From positions 186,001 through 250,000 of the forward strand of contig CAVSGQ010000020.1 of the NCBI GenBank assembly GCA_963727495.1: a stretch of DNA of 64,000 bases. Direction: 5' to 3'. This document shows, one piece after another, positions 48,671 to 57,896 of the stretch. Numbering within the stretch: position 1 is the stretch's first letter; every line of letters starts with the position of its first letter. Made by a program: the position numbers and the translations under genes. Below the pieces are notes generated by a model, which saw only the letters and a list, made by a program, of their open reading frames with translations, did not search any database and was not told where the DNA came from. The DNA comes from Actinophytocola sp963727495. Lineage in GTDB: Bacteria; Actinomycetota; Actinomycetes; Mycobacteriales; Pseudonocardiaceae.

Positions 48671-49431
48671 CCGGTCGGGCGCTGGCCCCCTACGGCCGCC
48701 TGCTCGAGGTGCTGGAGGTGGAGGGTGAGCTGCTGGCGTCGTCCGCGCTGGGGACCGATCCGCACCTGCCGGTGCGCTTCGCCGAGGGGATGACGCTGGG
48801 CGACACCGTCCGGCACGTCGGCAGCGTCTACCGGATGGTGGCGACCTGGCTGCGGTCCGGCGTCCAGCCGACCCGCTGGCAGCGCGCGCCGGTGGCCGGG
48901 CAGTCCCTGGTGGACTACCTGCGTGCCGGGCACCGGGAGATCCTCGCCGAGCTGTCCGCGCACGACCCGGCCGAGGGCGCGCCCACCTGGTGGCCGCTGG
49001 ATGCGACCTACGGCTTCTGGTACCGCCGGCTCGCGCACGAGACCGCGGTCCACCGCATCGACGTGCAGCAGGCGGCGGCCGGGATGACCGTCGGCGGCCG
49101 CATCGACGACGAGATCGCGCACGACGGTGTCGACGAGATCCTGTCGCTGTGGTTCACCCACCGGCTCGGGGTGCTCGGCGTGACGAACTCGTGGACCGGC
49201 CGGGTCGCGGTGGTGGCCGGGCGCCGGCGGTGGATCGCGCGGATCACGGCCACCGGCACCTCGTCGTGGCAGGCCGAGCCCGGCGAGGCGGCCGAGGCGA
49301 GCGTGTCCAGCGACCCGGCCGGCATGTACCTGTGGCTGTGGGGCCGCCGTCCGATCCGGACGGCCACACCGGACGGCGACCAGGCCGGGATCGCCCAGCT
49401 GTGGCACCTGCTGCGGCTCGCCACGCACTGA
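48667..49431 (+). CDS. Maleylpyruvate isomerase-family mycothiol-dependent enzyme (DinB-like fold)
   Basis: The 254-residue protein has the DinB-like four-helix domain at its N-terminus (LLEVLEVEGELLASSALG, GMTLGDTVRHVGSVYRMVATWL). The metal-binding His is in YRRLAHETAVHRIDVQQA. An MDMPI C-terminal domain ends MYLWLWGRRP. Such enzymes often use mycothiol. It is translated with the SOS-controlled HEPN gene (ATGA overlap), which suggests use during DNA damage or thiol stress (inference). Confidence 0.82.
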   Translation: MTGRALAPYGRLLEVLEVEGELLASSALGTDPHLPVRFAEGMTLGDTVRHVGSVYRMVATWLRSGVQPTRWQRAPVAGQSLVDYLRAGHREILAELSAHDPAEGAPTWWPLDATYGFWYRRLAHETAVHRIDVQQAAAGMTVGGRIDDEIAHDGVDEILSLWFTHRLGVLGVTNSWTGRVAVVAGRRRWIARITATGTSSWQAEPGEAAEASVSSDPAGMYLWLWGRRPIRTATPDGDQAGIAQLWHLLRLATH

Positions 49432-49458
49432 AGGGGCCGAAGTGTCGGTGCGGTGGGC

Positions 49459-49464
49459 TAGCGT
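49459..49464 (+). promoter_or_regulatory. -10 element TAGCGT of leaderless VOC gene
   Basis: TAGCGT lies seven bases before ATG 49472. An upstream GTG at 49442 is upstream of the hexamer and therefore unlikely as the start. Confidence 0.5.
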
Positions 49465-49471
49465 CGCGATC

Positions 49472-50200
49472 ATGTCCACGCGACTGGTCAATGTGGTCGT
49501 CGACGCGGCCGATCCGCCCGCGCTGGCGCGGTTCTGGCGTGACCTGCTCGGCTGGCGGATCAGCCTGGAACAACCCGACGAGGTCGACCTCCAGGCCCCG
49601 CCCGACGACGGCTGGCGGTTCGACCTCGTGTTCGTGCCGGTGGACGAGCCGAAGGTGGTGCAGAACCGGCTGCACCTCGACCTGGCGAGCGCCTCGGCCG
49701 ACCAGCAGATGGCCACCCTCGACCGCGCGCTGGAGCTGGGCGCCGAGCGGGTCGACGTCGGCCAGCGCAACGTGCCGTGGTTCGTGCTGGCCGACCCGGG
49801 TGGCAACGAGTTCTGCGTGCTCGACCCGCGACCGGAGTACGCGGCGACCGGCGCGGTGGCCGCGGTCGTGGCGGCCGCCGCGGACCCCGTGGCACTGGCC
49901 GGGTTCTGGTCCGCGGCCAGCGGCTGGCCGGTGGTGCGGACCGGTGTGGAGTTCGCCTCGCTGCGCGACCCCGACGGGCGCGGCCCGTGGCTGGAGTTCA
50001 TCCGCTCGGCACGCCCGCACGAGGTGAAGAACCGCGTGCACCTCGACGTGGCGCCCGGTCCCGGCGGCAGCGTGGCCGACGAGGTTGCCCGCCTCGTCGA
50101 GCTCGGCGCCCGGCCGGTCGACGTCGGCCAGCGGGAGGTGCCGTGGCGGGTGCTCGGTGACCCCGAGCGCAACGAGTTCTGCGTGCTGTCCCCGCGCTGA
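49472..50200 (+). CDS. Two-domain VOC/glyoxalase-like protein
   Basis: The 242-residue product contains two tandem VOC modules. The first starts LVNVVVDAADPPALARFWRDLLGW and ends PWFVLADPGGNEFCVLDPRPE. The second repeats the pattern as VAAAADPVALAGFWSAASGW to PWRVLGDPERNEFCVLSPR. Each half keeps the Asp-Pro and Glu-Phe positions near the end (GNEFCV, RNEFCV). Such proteins bind metals or small ligands and can act in resistance or dioxygenase roles. The substrate is unknown. Confidence 0.85.
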   Translation: MSTRLVNVVVDAADPPALARFWRDLLGWRISLEQPDEVDLQAPPDDGWRFDLVFVPVDEPKVVQNRLHLDLASASADQQMATLDRALELGAERVDVGQRNVPWFVLADPGGNEFCVLDPRPEYAATGAVAAVVAAAADPVALAGFWSAASGWPVVRTGVEFASLRDPDGRGPWLEFIRSARPHEVKNRVHLDVAPGPGGSVADEVARLVELGARPVDVGQREVPWRVLGDPERNEFCVLSPR

Positions 50201-50220
50201 CCCGAGCCGGGTGGCGTGCG

Positions 50221-50593
50221 TCAGGACGGCCGGGCGAAGCGGGCCAGCGCGGTGGCGAACAGCTCGGCCGGCTCCCGGCCGCCGCAGGTCCGCCTCGGTG
50301 CGGATCCTGACGTGCCGGTGCACCTTGTGCCGGTGCCGGCCAGCAGCCCGGCGGGATCGGGGAGCTGGGTGCCACGGGCGAAGCCGATCGTCACGTGCCG
50401 GGAGGCGGGCAGCAGCGTGAACACGAGCTGCTTGTGGCCGGGCCCGGTGCCGAACCGATGCTGGTGTCGTCGGCGGTGATCACGGCGTCCGGGAACACCC
50501 GGTGCGGCTCGGCGAACACCGCGCGGGCGGGCGGACGGCCTCCGTGCAGCGGTCGAGTACGTGCTCGGCGTCGGACGTGGTCACCCGGCGCAT
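50221..50593 (-). pseudogene. DUF1801-family protein broken by several one-base indels
   Basis: Reading the minus strand from ATG 50593, the text is MRRVTTSDAEHVLDRC and then needs four one-base frame changes. Only after these does it read DAVITADDTSIG, GPGHKQLVFTLLPASRHVTIGFARGTQLPDP, VHRHVRIRTEADL and AELFATALARFARPS to the TGA at 50221. The breaks fall at short runs (for example CGGTTCGG where one more T is expected). The ATG overlaps the stop of the Clp-N gene as ATGA. It may be intact in the real genome if these are sequence errors. Confidence 0.6.
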
Positions 50594-51636
50594 CAGCCCT
50601 CGGCGGGTTCGTCGTCCGGCCCGTCGCCGGGAACGCCCGGTGGCCGGCGGCGGCGCAGCCGGTCTTGCAGGACGCGGCGGACCAGCAACGCGGCCTTGCC
50701 CGTGGGCTTGCCCTCCGCCTCGGCCTCCGGCTTCAGCGCCCGCAACAGCTCCACCAGCAGCTCGTTCAGCTGCGCCCACAGCGGAACGAACTGGCCGGCG
50801 AGCGGGCCGGCGGCGCGGACCGGGCCGTCGGTGAGCTCCTGGATCGCCTTCGCGAGGCCGACCGTGGCCTCGTCGCGGAACACCACGTGCACCTCGTCGC
50901 CGTCCACCCGGATCTCCATCTTGCGGGCGGCGGTCTCCTGCGGCGTGGCGTCGGTGGTCTCGTCGGCGTCGAGCTCGTCGACCTTCGCGGCCACCGCGTC
51001 CGGGCTGATGCCGAGCTGCGCCAGCACGGTCGCGGCCATGCTGCCCTCGGCCCGGATGAGCGCCTCGAGCAGGTGATGGCTGCCCATCGGCGCGGCGCCG
51101 GCGAGCGCCTGCGCCACCGCGACGACCTCGTCCGCCGCGCCGGTGCGGCCCGGCCGGGCCGACGTGCCGCCCGCGGTGCCGTGGGAGTCGATCAGCGCCA
51201 GCACCGCACGGCGGACGTCGCGTAGGTCCTGGACGTGGTTGGCGAGGATCTTCGCCGCGGTGCCGCCGCCCTCCCGTTCGAGCGCGAGCAGGATGTGTTC
51301 GGTGCCGATGTAGTTGTGGCTGAGCGAGAGCGCCTCGCGCAGGGCCAGCTCGAGCGTCTTCTTCGCACGCGGGCTGAAGGGGATGTGCCCGCTCAACGAG
51401 TCCGTGCCTATGCCGACCATCGCCACGACGTCGGCGCGCGCCGTCTCCGCGCTGATGCCCAGTTGGTTCAGCGCCTGCGCGGCGAGCCCGTTCGGCTCGT
51501 CGAACAGCGCGAGCAGGACGTGCTCGGTGCCGATGTGGTCGTGCTTGAGGTCGCGTGCCTCGTTCTGCGCCTGGACGACGACGGAGCGGGCGTTGTCGGT
51601 GAATCGTTCGAACATGCCACCGATGGTCCGCGCCAT
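50593..51636 (-). CDS. Stand-alone Clp N-terminal-domain protein (ClpC2-like)
   Basis: The 347-residue protein consists of a Clp-N double repeat (about residues 10-155: FERFTDNARSVVVQAQ, HDHIGTEHVLLALF, SHNYIGTEHILLALE). A third Clp-N-like half follows (EVVAVAQALAGAAPMGSHHLLEALIRAEG), then a C-terminal acidic/helical region. There is no AAA+ ATPase domain. Stand-alone Clp-N proteins such as mycobacterial ClpC2 protect ClpC1 from cyclic peptide antibiotics by binding them. ATG 51636 is chosen, and ATG 51615 gives the usual MFERFTD start. It is divergent from a small HTH gene. Confidence 0.8.
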   Translation of the reverse strand: MARTIGGMFERFTDNARSVVVQAQNEARDLKHDHIGTEHVLLALFDEPNGLAAQALNQLGISAETARADVVAMVGIGTDSLSGHIPFSPRAKKTLELALREALSLSHNYIGTEHILLALEREGGGTAAKILANHVQDLRDVRRAVLALIDSHGTAGGTSARPGRTGAADEVVAVAQALAGAAPMGSHHLLEALIRAEGSMAATVLAQLGISPDAVAAKVDELDADETTDATPQETAARKMEIRVDGDEVHVVFRDEATVGLAKAIQELTDGPVRAAGPLAGQFVPLWAQLNELLVELLRALKPEAEAEGKPTGKAALLVRRVLQDRLRRRRPPGVPGDGPDDEPAEG

Positions 51637-51665
51637 GGAAAACCCTGTCAATACAGTGTCAGTGA

Positions 51666-51671
51666 TAGGGT
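51666..51671 (+). promoter_or_regulatory. -10 TAGGGT of leaderless HTH gene within a divergent control region
   Basis: TAGGGT, six bases, ATG 51678. The 41 bases between the two divergent starts also hold the small palindrome CTGTCAATACAG (51645-51656), a candidate operator for the HTH protein. Confidence 0.5.
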
Positions 51672-51677
51672 AACGGT

Positions 51678-52037
51678 ATGACTAGCTCGGACTGGGACGA
51701 CCGGCTCTCCCGCTGGCGGGACGAGTTGGAGCTGTTCGCGCAGCTGGAGGAGACGCCGTGGGTGACGCTCGCGCAGGCCGAGCAGGAGACCGGGGTGTCC
51801 CGGTCGGCGCTGCGGGCCTGGTACCGCAACGGCGAGGTTCGCTCCCGGCTGGTCGACGGTCCCAACGGCCCGCAGCGGCTGGTCCCGCTGGACGCGATCG
51901 TCGAGCGGGCCGCCCGGTCGCCGCGCATCCAGCGGCGCGCGGAGCGTGAGGTGAGCCTGGAGGCGCAGGTGACGCTGCTGCGCAGCCGGATCGACCAGTT
52001 GGAGCTGCGCCTGGCCAGGCTCGAGGCCCGCGACTAG
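51678..52037 (+). CDS. Small MerR/HTH-type DNA-binding protein with C-terminal coiled coil
   Basis: The 119-residue product has a helical N-terminus (DDRLSRWRDELELFAQLEETP) and a helix-turn-helix (WVTLAQAEQETGVSRSALRAWYRNGEVRSRLV) of the MerR/excisionase type. A C-terminal coiled coil (REVSLEAQVTLLRSRIDQLELRLARLEARD) probably makes dimers. It shares a 41-base promoter region with the Clp-N gene and is probably its regulator (inference). Confidence 0.8.
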   Translation: MTSSDWDDRLSRWRDELELFAQLEETPWVTLAQAEQETGVSRSALRAWYRNGEVRSRLVDGPNGPQRLVPLDAIVERAARSPRIQRRAEREVSLEAQVTLLRSRIDQLELRLARLEARD

Positions 52038-52124
52038 TTTCGCCGCCGACGTCGATCCGCCTGCGCCCCGCTCGACGCGTGGGCAGGAAGCCGGCGATGG
52101 CCGGCCCGAGCGGAGGAGACCCCA

Positions 52125-52676
52125 TTGGGAAAGATCGTCAACGCCACCTACATGTCCCTCGACGGCGACATCCAGAACATGCGGGACTGGCACTTCGAGT
52201 ACTTCGGTCAGGAGGCCGAGCGCGCCGCGACCGCCCAGCTGTTCACCGCCGACGCCCTGATCATGGGCCGGGCCACCTACGAGGGCTTCGCCCAGGCGTG
52301 GCCGGGGCAGGCCGGCACGAACGTGTTCGCAGACCGGATGAACGACATCGACAAGTACGTCGTCTCCTCGACGCTGACCGATCCGGAGTGGACGAACACG
52401 ACGGTGGTCGGCGGCGACGTGGTCGCGCAGGTGCGGGCGCTGAAGGAGCGCACGCGCACCATCCTGCAGTACGGCTACGGCGCGGTGACCCGGCTGCTGC
52501 TGGCCAACGGGCTGCTCGACGAGCTCCGCATCTGGCTGCACCCCGTGCTGTCCGGCAAGGCCGCGCCGACCGACCTGCTCTACCGCGACACCGGTCAGAC
52601 CAAGCTCACCCTCAACGGCGTGGAGACGCACAGTTCGGGCATGGTCATCCTGAGCTACACGCCGGTCGCGGGTTGA
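52125..52676 (+). CDS. Dihydrofolate reductase-family (RibD C-terminal-like) protein
   Basis: The 183-residue product has the DHFR/RibD-C pattern: IVNATYMSLDGDIQNMRDWHF at the start, ADALIMGRATYEGFAQAW, KYVVSSTLTDPEW, ILQYGYGAVTRLLLANGLLDELRIWLHPVLSG. Family members reduce pteridine-like or flavin-precursor substrates with NADPH, but the actual substrate is unknown. TTG 52125 is preceded by a strong GGAGGAG. Confidence 0.85.
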   Translation: MGKIVNATYMSLDGDIQNMRDWHFEYFGQEAERAATAQLFTADALIMGRATYEGFAQAWPGQAGTNVFADRMNDIDKYVVSSTLTDPEWTNTTVVGGDVVAQVRALKERTRTILQYGYGAVTRLLLANGLLDELRIWLHPVLSGKAAPTDLLYRDTGQTKLTLNGVETHSSGMVILSYTPVAG

Positions 52677-52697
52677 CCTCCAGTTTGGTCGAGGTTC

Positions 52698-52703
52698 TAG
52701 CGT
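52698..52703 (+). promoter_or_regulatory. -10 element TAGCGT of leaderless monooxygenase-like gene
   Basis: TAGCGT lies seven bases before ATG 52711. Confidence 0.5.
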
Positions 52704-52710
52704 TGTCCCC

Positions 52711-53028
52711 ATGACGGTGGTGTATCGGGTGGACAAGTTCGAGGTGCCGGACGAGGCTCGGGACGAGTTCTGGACCCAGGTGCGGCGGACGCACGCGATC
52801 CTGAAGGAACAGCAGGGCTTCCTGGGGGATGTCCTGCTGGAGAAGCATTCCGGGCCCGGCCGGGTCAACGTCGTCACGATGGTCAAGTGGTCGTCGGCCG
52901 AGGACATGGGGCCGGCCCGGTCCGCGGTCGAGCGCGCGCACCGGGCCGCGGACTTCGAGCCGGCCGAGTTCTTCGTGCGGGCCGGCATCGACGCGGACCT
53001 GGCCAACTACGTCGAGGTGGACCACTGA
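52711..53028 (+). CDS. Antibiotic biosynthesis monooxygenase (ABM)-like protein
   Basis: The 105-residue product has the ferredoxin-like dimeric alpha/beta pattern of ABM proteins: VVYRVDKFEVPDEARDEFWTQVRRTHAILKEQQGFLGDVLLEKHSGPGRVNVVTMVKWSSAEDM. They act on aromatic or haem-like substrates or only bind them. No neighbour gives a clue. It is convergent with the lhr-type gene, 13 bases apart. Confidence 0.78.
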   Translation: MTVVYRVDKFEVPDEARDEFWTQVRRTHAILKEQQGFLGDVLLEKHSGPGRVNVVTMVKWSSAEDMGPARSAVERAHRAADFEPAEFFVRAGIDADLANYVEVDH

Positions 53029-53041
53029 GCCGTCGTCCGGC

Positions 53042-56000
53042 TCAGGCGCGCAGGCGTAGACCCTTCGGGGTGGCGCGGAAGCCCACGTCGCGGAGGATGT
53101 CGGCCAGGTTGGAGGTCAGCGCCACCTCGCCGTCCGCGCGCTGGACGGCGAGCTGGCCCAGCCAGCCCTCGCGCACCGCGCGGGACAGCGCCTCGGCCGC
53201 GGCGCGCAGGGGTGCCTCCTCCTCGGTGAAGGACAGCAGGGAGCGGCCTCCGCGTTCCACGTAGAGCGCCGGGCGCCCGTCGACGAGGACCGCCAGCGCG
53301 CCCGCTTTCCGTGCGGGGCGGTGCTTTCCGGCCCTGTCGCCGCTGCCCGCCGGCTCGGGCCAGGGCAGCGCCGCGCCGTACGGCTGGGCCGGGTCGGCGG
53401 CGGCCAGCACCCGCGACCCGACGTCGTCCGGTGCCGGCTCGCCGTCCGAACGGGACAGTGCGCGCAGCCGGTCCACCGCGCCGCGGGCGGCGAACTGGGA
53501 CGCGCCCAGCCCCTCCACGACGTAGCCGCGCACGATCTGGCCCGACTCCTCCATGGCCCGCAACACCTTGTAGACGCCCGAGAATCCGCCGGTCACCCGC
53601 TCGGTGTCCAGCGCGCCCCGGGTCAGCACCCCATGGCGCTCCAGGAACGCCTCCGCCCTGGCGTGTGCCCGGCGGGTCGGGTCGGGCTCGCGGGCGGTCA
53701 CCAGCGACCACCGGCCGGCCACCGTCGGCGGGCCGGTACGGCTCGGCATCGCCGGGCGGGCACCGCGCAGCCGGGCGTAGCGCCCGCGCGGCGTGGAGCT
53801 GCGCGGCTTGTGCGCCGCGCCCCGGCCGGACACCAGCGCGCGCAGCGGCGCGATCGTGTCGTTGGTGACCAGGCCCGCCCACACCAGGTCCCACAGCGCC
53901 GCGACGACGTCGGGGTCCGCCGGGGACTCCGCGCCTCCGTCGAGCAGCGTCGCGGCGGTGCGGTCGGCCAGCTGCCGGAAGAACAGCCCGCCACCGTCCA
54001 GTGCGGACAGCACCGCCAGGTGCAGCGGGGTGTCCGGGACGGTCTCCTCCACGTCGGGTAACAACAGGTCGGCCACGTCCGCCGGGGCCACGGCGATCCA
54101 GCCGTCGCCGCCGGCCAGCGAGCCGGTGCCGCACCAGGTGACCTCGCCGGCCGTGGTCAGCTCGTCGAGCAGCGCGGGGGAGTAGCCGGGCAGCCGCGAG
54201 GGCAGGATCAGCGACTCCAGCCCGCTGGCCGGCAACGGCGCGCCCGCCAGCTGCTCCACCACCGACAGCACGTCGTCGGCCGTCGGCGCGGTGCGCAACC
54301 GCTTGCCGACCCCGTGCCAGGCGGGCAGGAAGCGGCCCAGGGCCTCCGGCTCGACCGGTTCGACCTCGGCCCGCAGCTTCGCGAGCGACGCCCGGCGCAG
54401 CCTGCGCAGCACGTCCGCGTCGCAGTACTCGGTGTGCGTCCCGCCCGGCCGCAGCTCGCCGCGCACCAGCCGGCCCGTGCCGACCATGCCGGTCGAGCAC
54501 CCCGGTGACCACCGCGACGCCCAGCCCGAACCGTGCGGCCGCCTCGCCCGCCGGGAACGGCCCGTGCGTGCGGGCATAGCGGGACAGCAGGTCGCCGAGC
54601 GGGTCGGCGACCGGCTCGGTGAACGCCTCCGGCACGCCGACCGGCAACGCCGTGCCCAGCGCGTCCCGCACCCGGCCGGCGTCCTCGATGATCACGAACC
54701 GCTCCGTCGCCGGCGATCCGCACCCGGATCACCCGGCGCTGGCGCTCCAGCTCGTCGAGCCACTCCGCGCGCACCCCGCGCCGCGCGGCCTCGTCCGCGG
54801 ACAGGTCGCCCAGGAACCGGAGCAGGTCGGCGGCGTCCTCCTCGTGCCGCGCCGCGCGGTCGGGGTCCAGCCGCTGCAGCGAGCGCTCCACCTCGGCCAC
54901 CATGTCGGCGTCGAGCAGCTCGCGGATCGCCTCCGAGCCGAGCAGCTCCGCGAGCAGCGAGCTGTCCAGCGACAGCGCGGCGGCCCGCCGCTCGGCCAGC
55001 GGCTGCGTCGGCGTCGTAGAGGAACATCGCCGCGTAGCCGAACATCATGCTGCGTGCGAACGGCGACGCGGACGGTGTCTCCACCTCGACCACCCGCATC
55101 CGCCGCGACCGCACGTCGGTCATCAGCCTCGCGCAGTCCCGCCACGTCGTAGACGTCCTGCAGGCACTCCCGCATGGCCTCCAGCACCACCGGGAACTGC
55201 TCGTACTTCGCCGCCACCGACAGCAGCTGCGCGGACCGCTGCCGCTGGCGCCACAGCGGCGTGCGCTTGCGCGGGTCGCGGCGTGGCAGCAGCAGCGACG
55301 CGCGCGGCGCACTCGCGGAACCGGGAGGCGAACAGCGCCGAGCCGCCCACCTCCGCGACCACGATCTGCTCCACCTCCTCCGGGTCGAGCAGCACGTCCT
55401 CCGCGGCGGCGCGGATCTCCTTGCCGTCGATGTCCACCGTGTCCGGCAGCTGGACGACGATGCCGTCGTCGGAGTGCGCCACCCGCGCCTCGACCCCGCG
55501 CCGCTCCCGCATCCGGGCGCCGATCGCCAGCGCCCACGGCGCGTTGACCTGCGCCCCGAACGGCGAGTGCACGACCAGCCGCCAGTCGCCGAGCTCGTCG
55601 CGGAACCGCTCGACGAGCAGCGTCCGGTCGTCGGGGACGTGCCGGGTGGCCGCCTTCTGCTCGGCCAGGTAGGCGATGCAGGTTGCCGGCCGCCAGCTCG
55701 TCCAGCCCGGCCTCGGTGGCCCGGTCCCGCGCGGCCTGCTCGGGCATGGCCGACAGCTCCCGCAGGAACCTGCCCAGCGCCCGGCCCAGCTCCAGCGGCC
55801 TGCCGGGGGCGTCGCCCTTCCAGAACGGCATCCGCGCCGGCTCGCCCGGCGCCGGCACCGCGATCACCCGGTCGTGCGGTGATGTCCTCGATCCGCCACG
55901 AGGAGGTGCCCAGCAGGAACGTGTCGCCGACCCGGGACTCGTAGACCATCTCCTCGTCCAGCTCGCCCACCCGCGAGCCCGCACCTCGACTCCGACGGCG

Positions 56001-57703
56001 GGGTCATCACGGTGAACAGCCCGCGGTCGGGGATGGTGCCGCCCGAGGTGACCGCGAGCCGCTGCGCACCCGGCCGCCCGCGCAGCTCGCCGTTGATCCG
56101 GTCCCAGGTGATCCGCGGGCGCAGCTCGCCGAACTCCTCGCTCGGGTACCGGCCGGCGAGCATGTCCAGCACCGAGGTGCAGCGCGGACTGCGGCAGCGC
56201 GGCGAACGGCGCCGCCCGCCGCACCAGCTCGGTGAGCCGGTCGACCGGCCACGGCTCGAGCGCCACCATCGCCACGATCTGCTGGGCGAGCACGTCCAGC
56301 GGGTTGCGCGGGTACCGCATCGCCTCGATGGCGCCCTGCGCCATCCGCTCCGCGACCACCGCGCACGACACCAGGTCGCCGCGGAACTTCGGGAACATCA
56401 CCCCGCGGGACACCGCGCCCACCTGGTGGCCGGCGCGGCCGATGCGCTGCATGCCCGACGCGACCGAAGGCGGCGCCTCGATCTGGATCACCAGGTCGAC
56501 CGCGCCCATGTCGATGCCCAGCTCCAGCGACGACGTGGCGACCACGCACGGCAGCCGGCCGGACTTGAGCGCCTCCTCCACCGAGCCGCGCTGCTCCTTG
56601 GACATCGAGCCGTGGTGGGCCCGCGCGACCGTCGGCGTCTCGACCCCGGCCGCCCAGCCGGACTCGGCGATCGCCTCGGCCGGGAAGCGGCCGACGTCGG
56701 CCGGGTAGACCGGCCGTTCCGCGGCCAGCTCGTTGAGCCGCGAGGTGAACCGCTCGGCCAGCCGGCGCGAGTTGGTGAACACGATCGTCGACCGGTGCCG
56801 GCGGACCAGCTCCAGCACCCGTTCCTCGACCGCGGGCCAGATCGACGGCCTGCGGGTGCCGCCGAGCGCACCCGTCATCTCCTCGAGCGTGCCGATGCCG
56901 CCCGGCAGCGGCGCGTCCGGATCGGGTGTGACCGGCCCGTCGGGCGGCGGCGGCCCGTCGAGCTCGGTCATGTCCTCGACCGGGACCACCACGCGCATCT
57001 CGATGGTCTTGCCGATGGCCGGGGCCACCACCCGCACCGGACGGGTGCCGGCGAGGAACGCGCTCACCTCGTCGATCGGCCGGACCGTGGCCGACAGCCC
57101 GATGCGCTGGGCCGGCGCGGGCAGCAGCTCGTCGAGGCGTTCCAGGGACAGCGCGAGGTGGGCGCCGCGCTTGGTGCCGGCCACCGCGTGCACCTCGTCC
57201 ACGATGACCGTCTCGACCCCGCGCAGCGACTCCCGGGCCGCGGAGGTCAGCAGCAGGAACAGCGACTCGGGCGTGGTGACCAGCACGTCGGGCGGGGTGC
57301 GGGCGAACGAGCGGCGCTCGTCGGCCGGGGTGTCGCCGGTGCGCATGCCGACCGTGATGCCCGGCTCGGCCAGGCCGAGCCGGCGCGCCGCCTGGCCGAT
57401 GCCGGCCAGCGGCGCGCGCAGGTTGCGCTGCACGTCGACGGCCAGCGCCTTGAGCGGGGACACGTACAGCACCCGGCAGCGCCGCGTCCGCTCCGCCGGT
57501 CTCGGCCGGGTGGCCAGCCGGTCGAGCGCCCACAGGAACGCGGCCAGCGTCTTGCCGGACCCGGTGGGGGCGACGACCAGCGCGTGCTCGCCGGCCGCCG
57601 CGGCCGACCAGGCGCCCGCCTGCGCCTCGGTGGGTGCGGCGAACGCGCCGGTGAACCACTGCCTGGTCGCCGGCGAGAACAGATCGAGCACGTTCGAACT
57701 CAT
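53042..57703 (-). pseudogene. lhr: Lhr-type DEAD/H helicase interrupted by about ten frameshifts
   Basis: Across frames the minus strand encodes a full Lhr helicase of about 1550 residues. The first 500 residues from ATG 57703 are clean: APTGSGKTLAAFLWAL (motif I), VDEVHAV (DEVH box), GLSATVRP, VVATSSLELGIDMG, QRIGRAGHQ. Between about 56185 and 54490 the homologous text jumps between frames near 56180, 55993, 55978, 55885, 55680, 55305, 55130, 55010, 54705 and 54495. The C-terminal part then runs unbroken from about 54490 to TGA 53042. Bases between breaks show normal codon use. Lhr unwinds DNA/RNA hybrids in repair. Confidence 0.75.
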
Positions 57704-57896
57704 GAAACCCATGGTGGCCCCACCCACCGACAATTTCCGAACCGTCCGCCGTCACGCGGCGTAGTGCACCGGCGACGGACAGCCGGATGTGTGGGACCCG
57801 TCCCATGGTGCGGCCCCGTCATGGCAGCATCTTGGCTGCAAGGTGGGCACCGTCCGGGGCGGTCACGCCGGGGCGGGGTCGGACGAGGGGAGAGTC

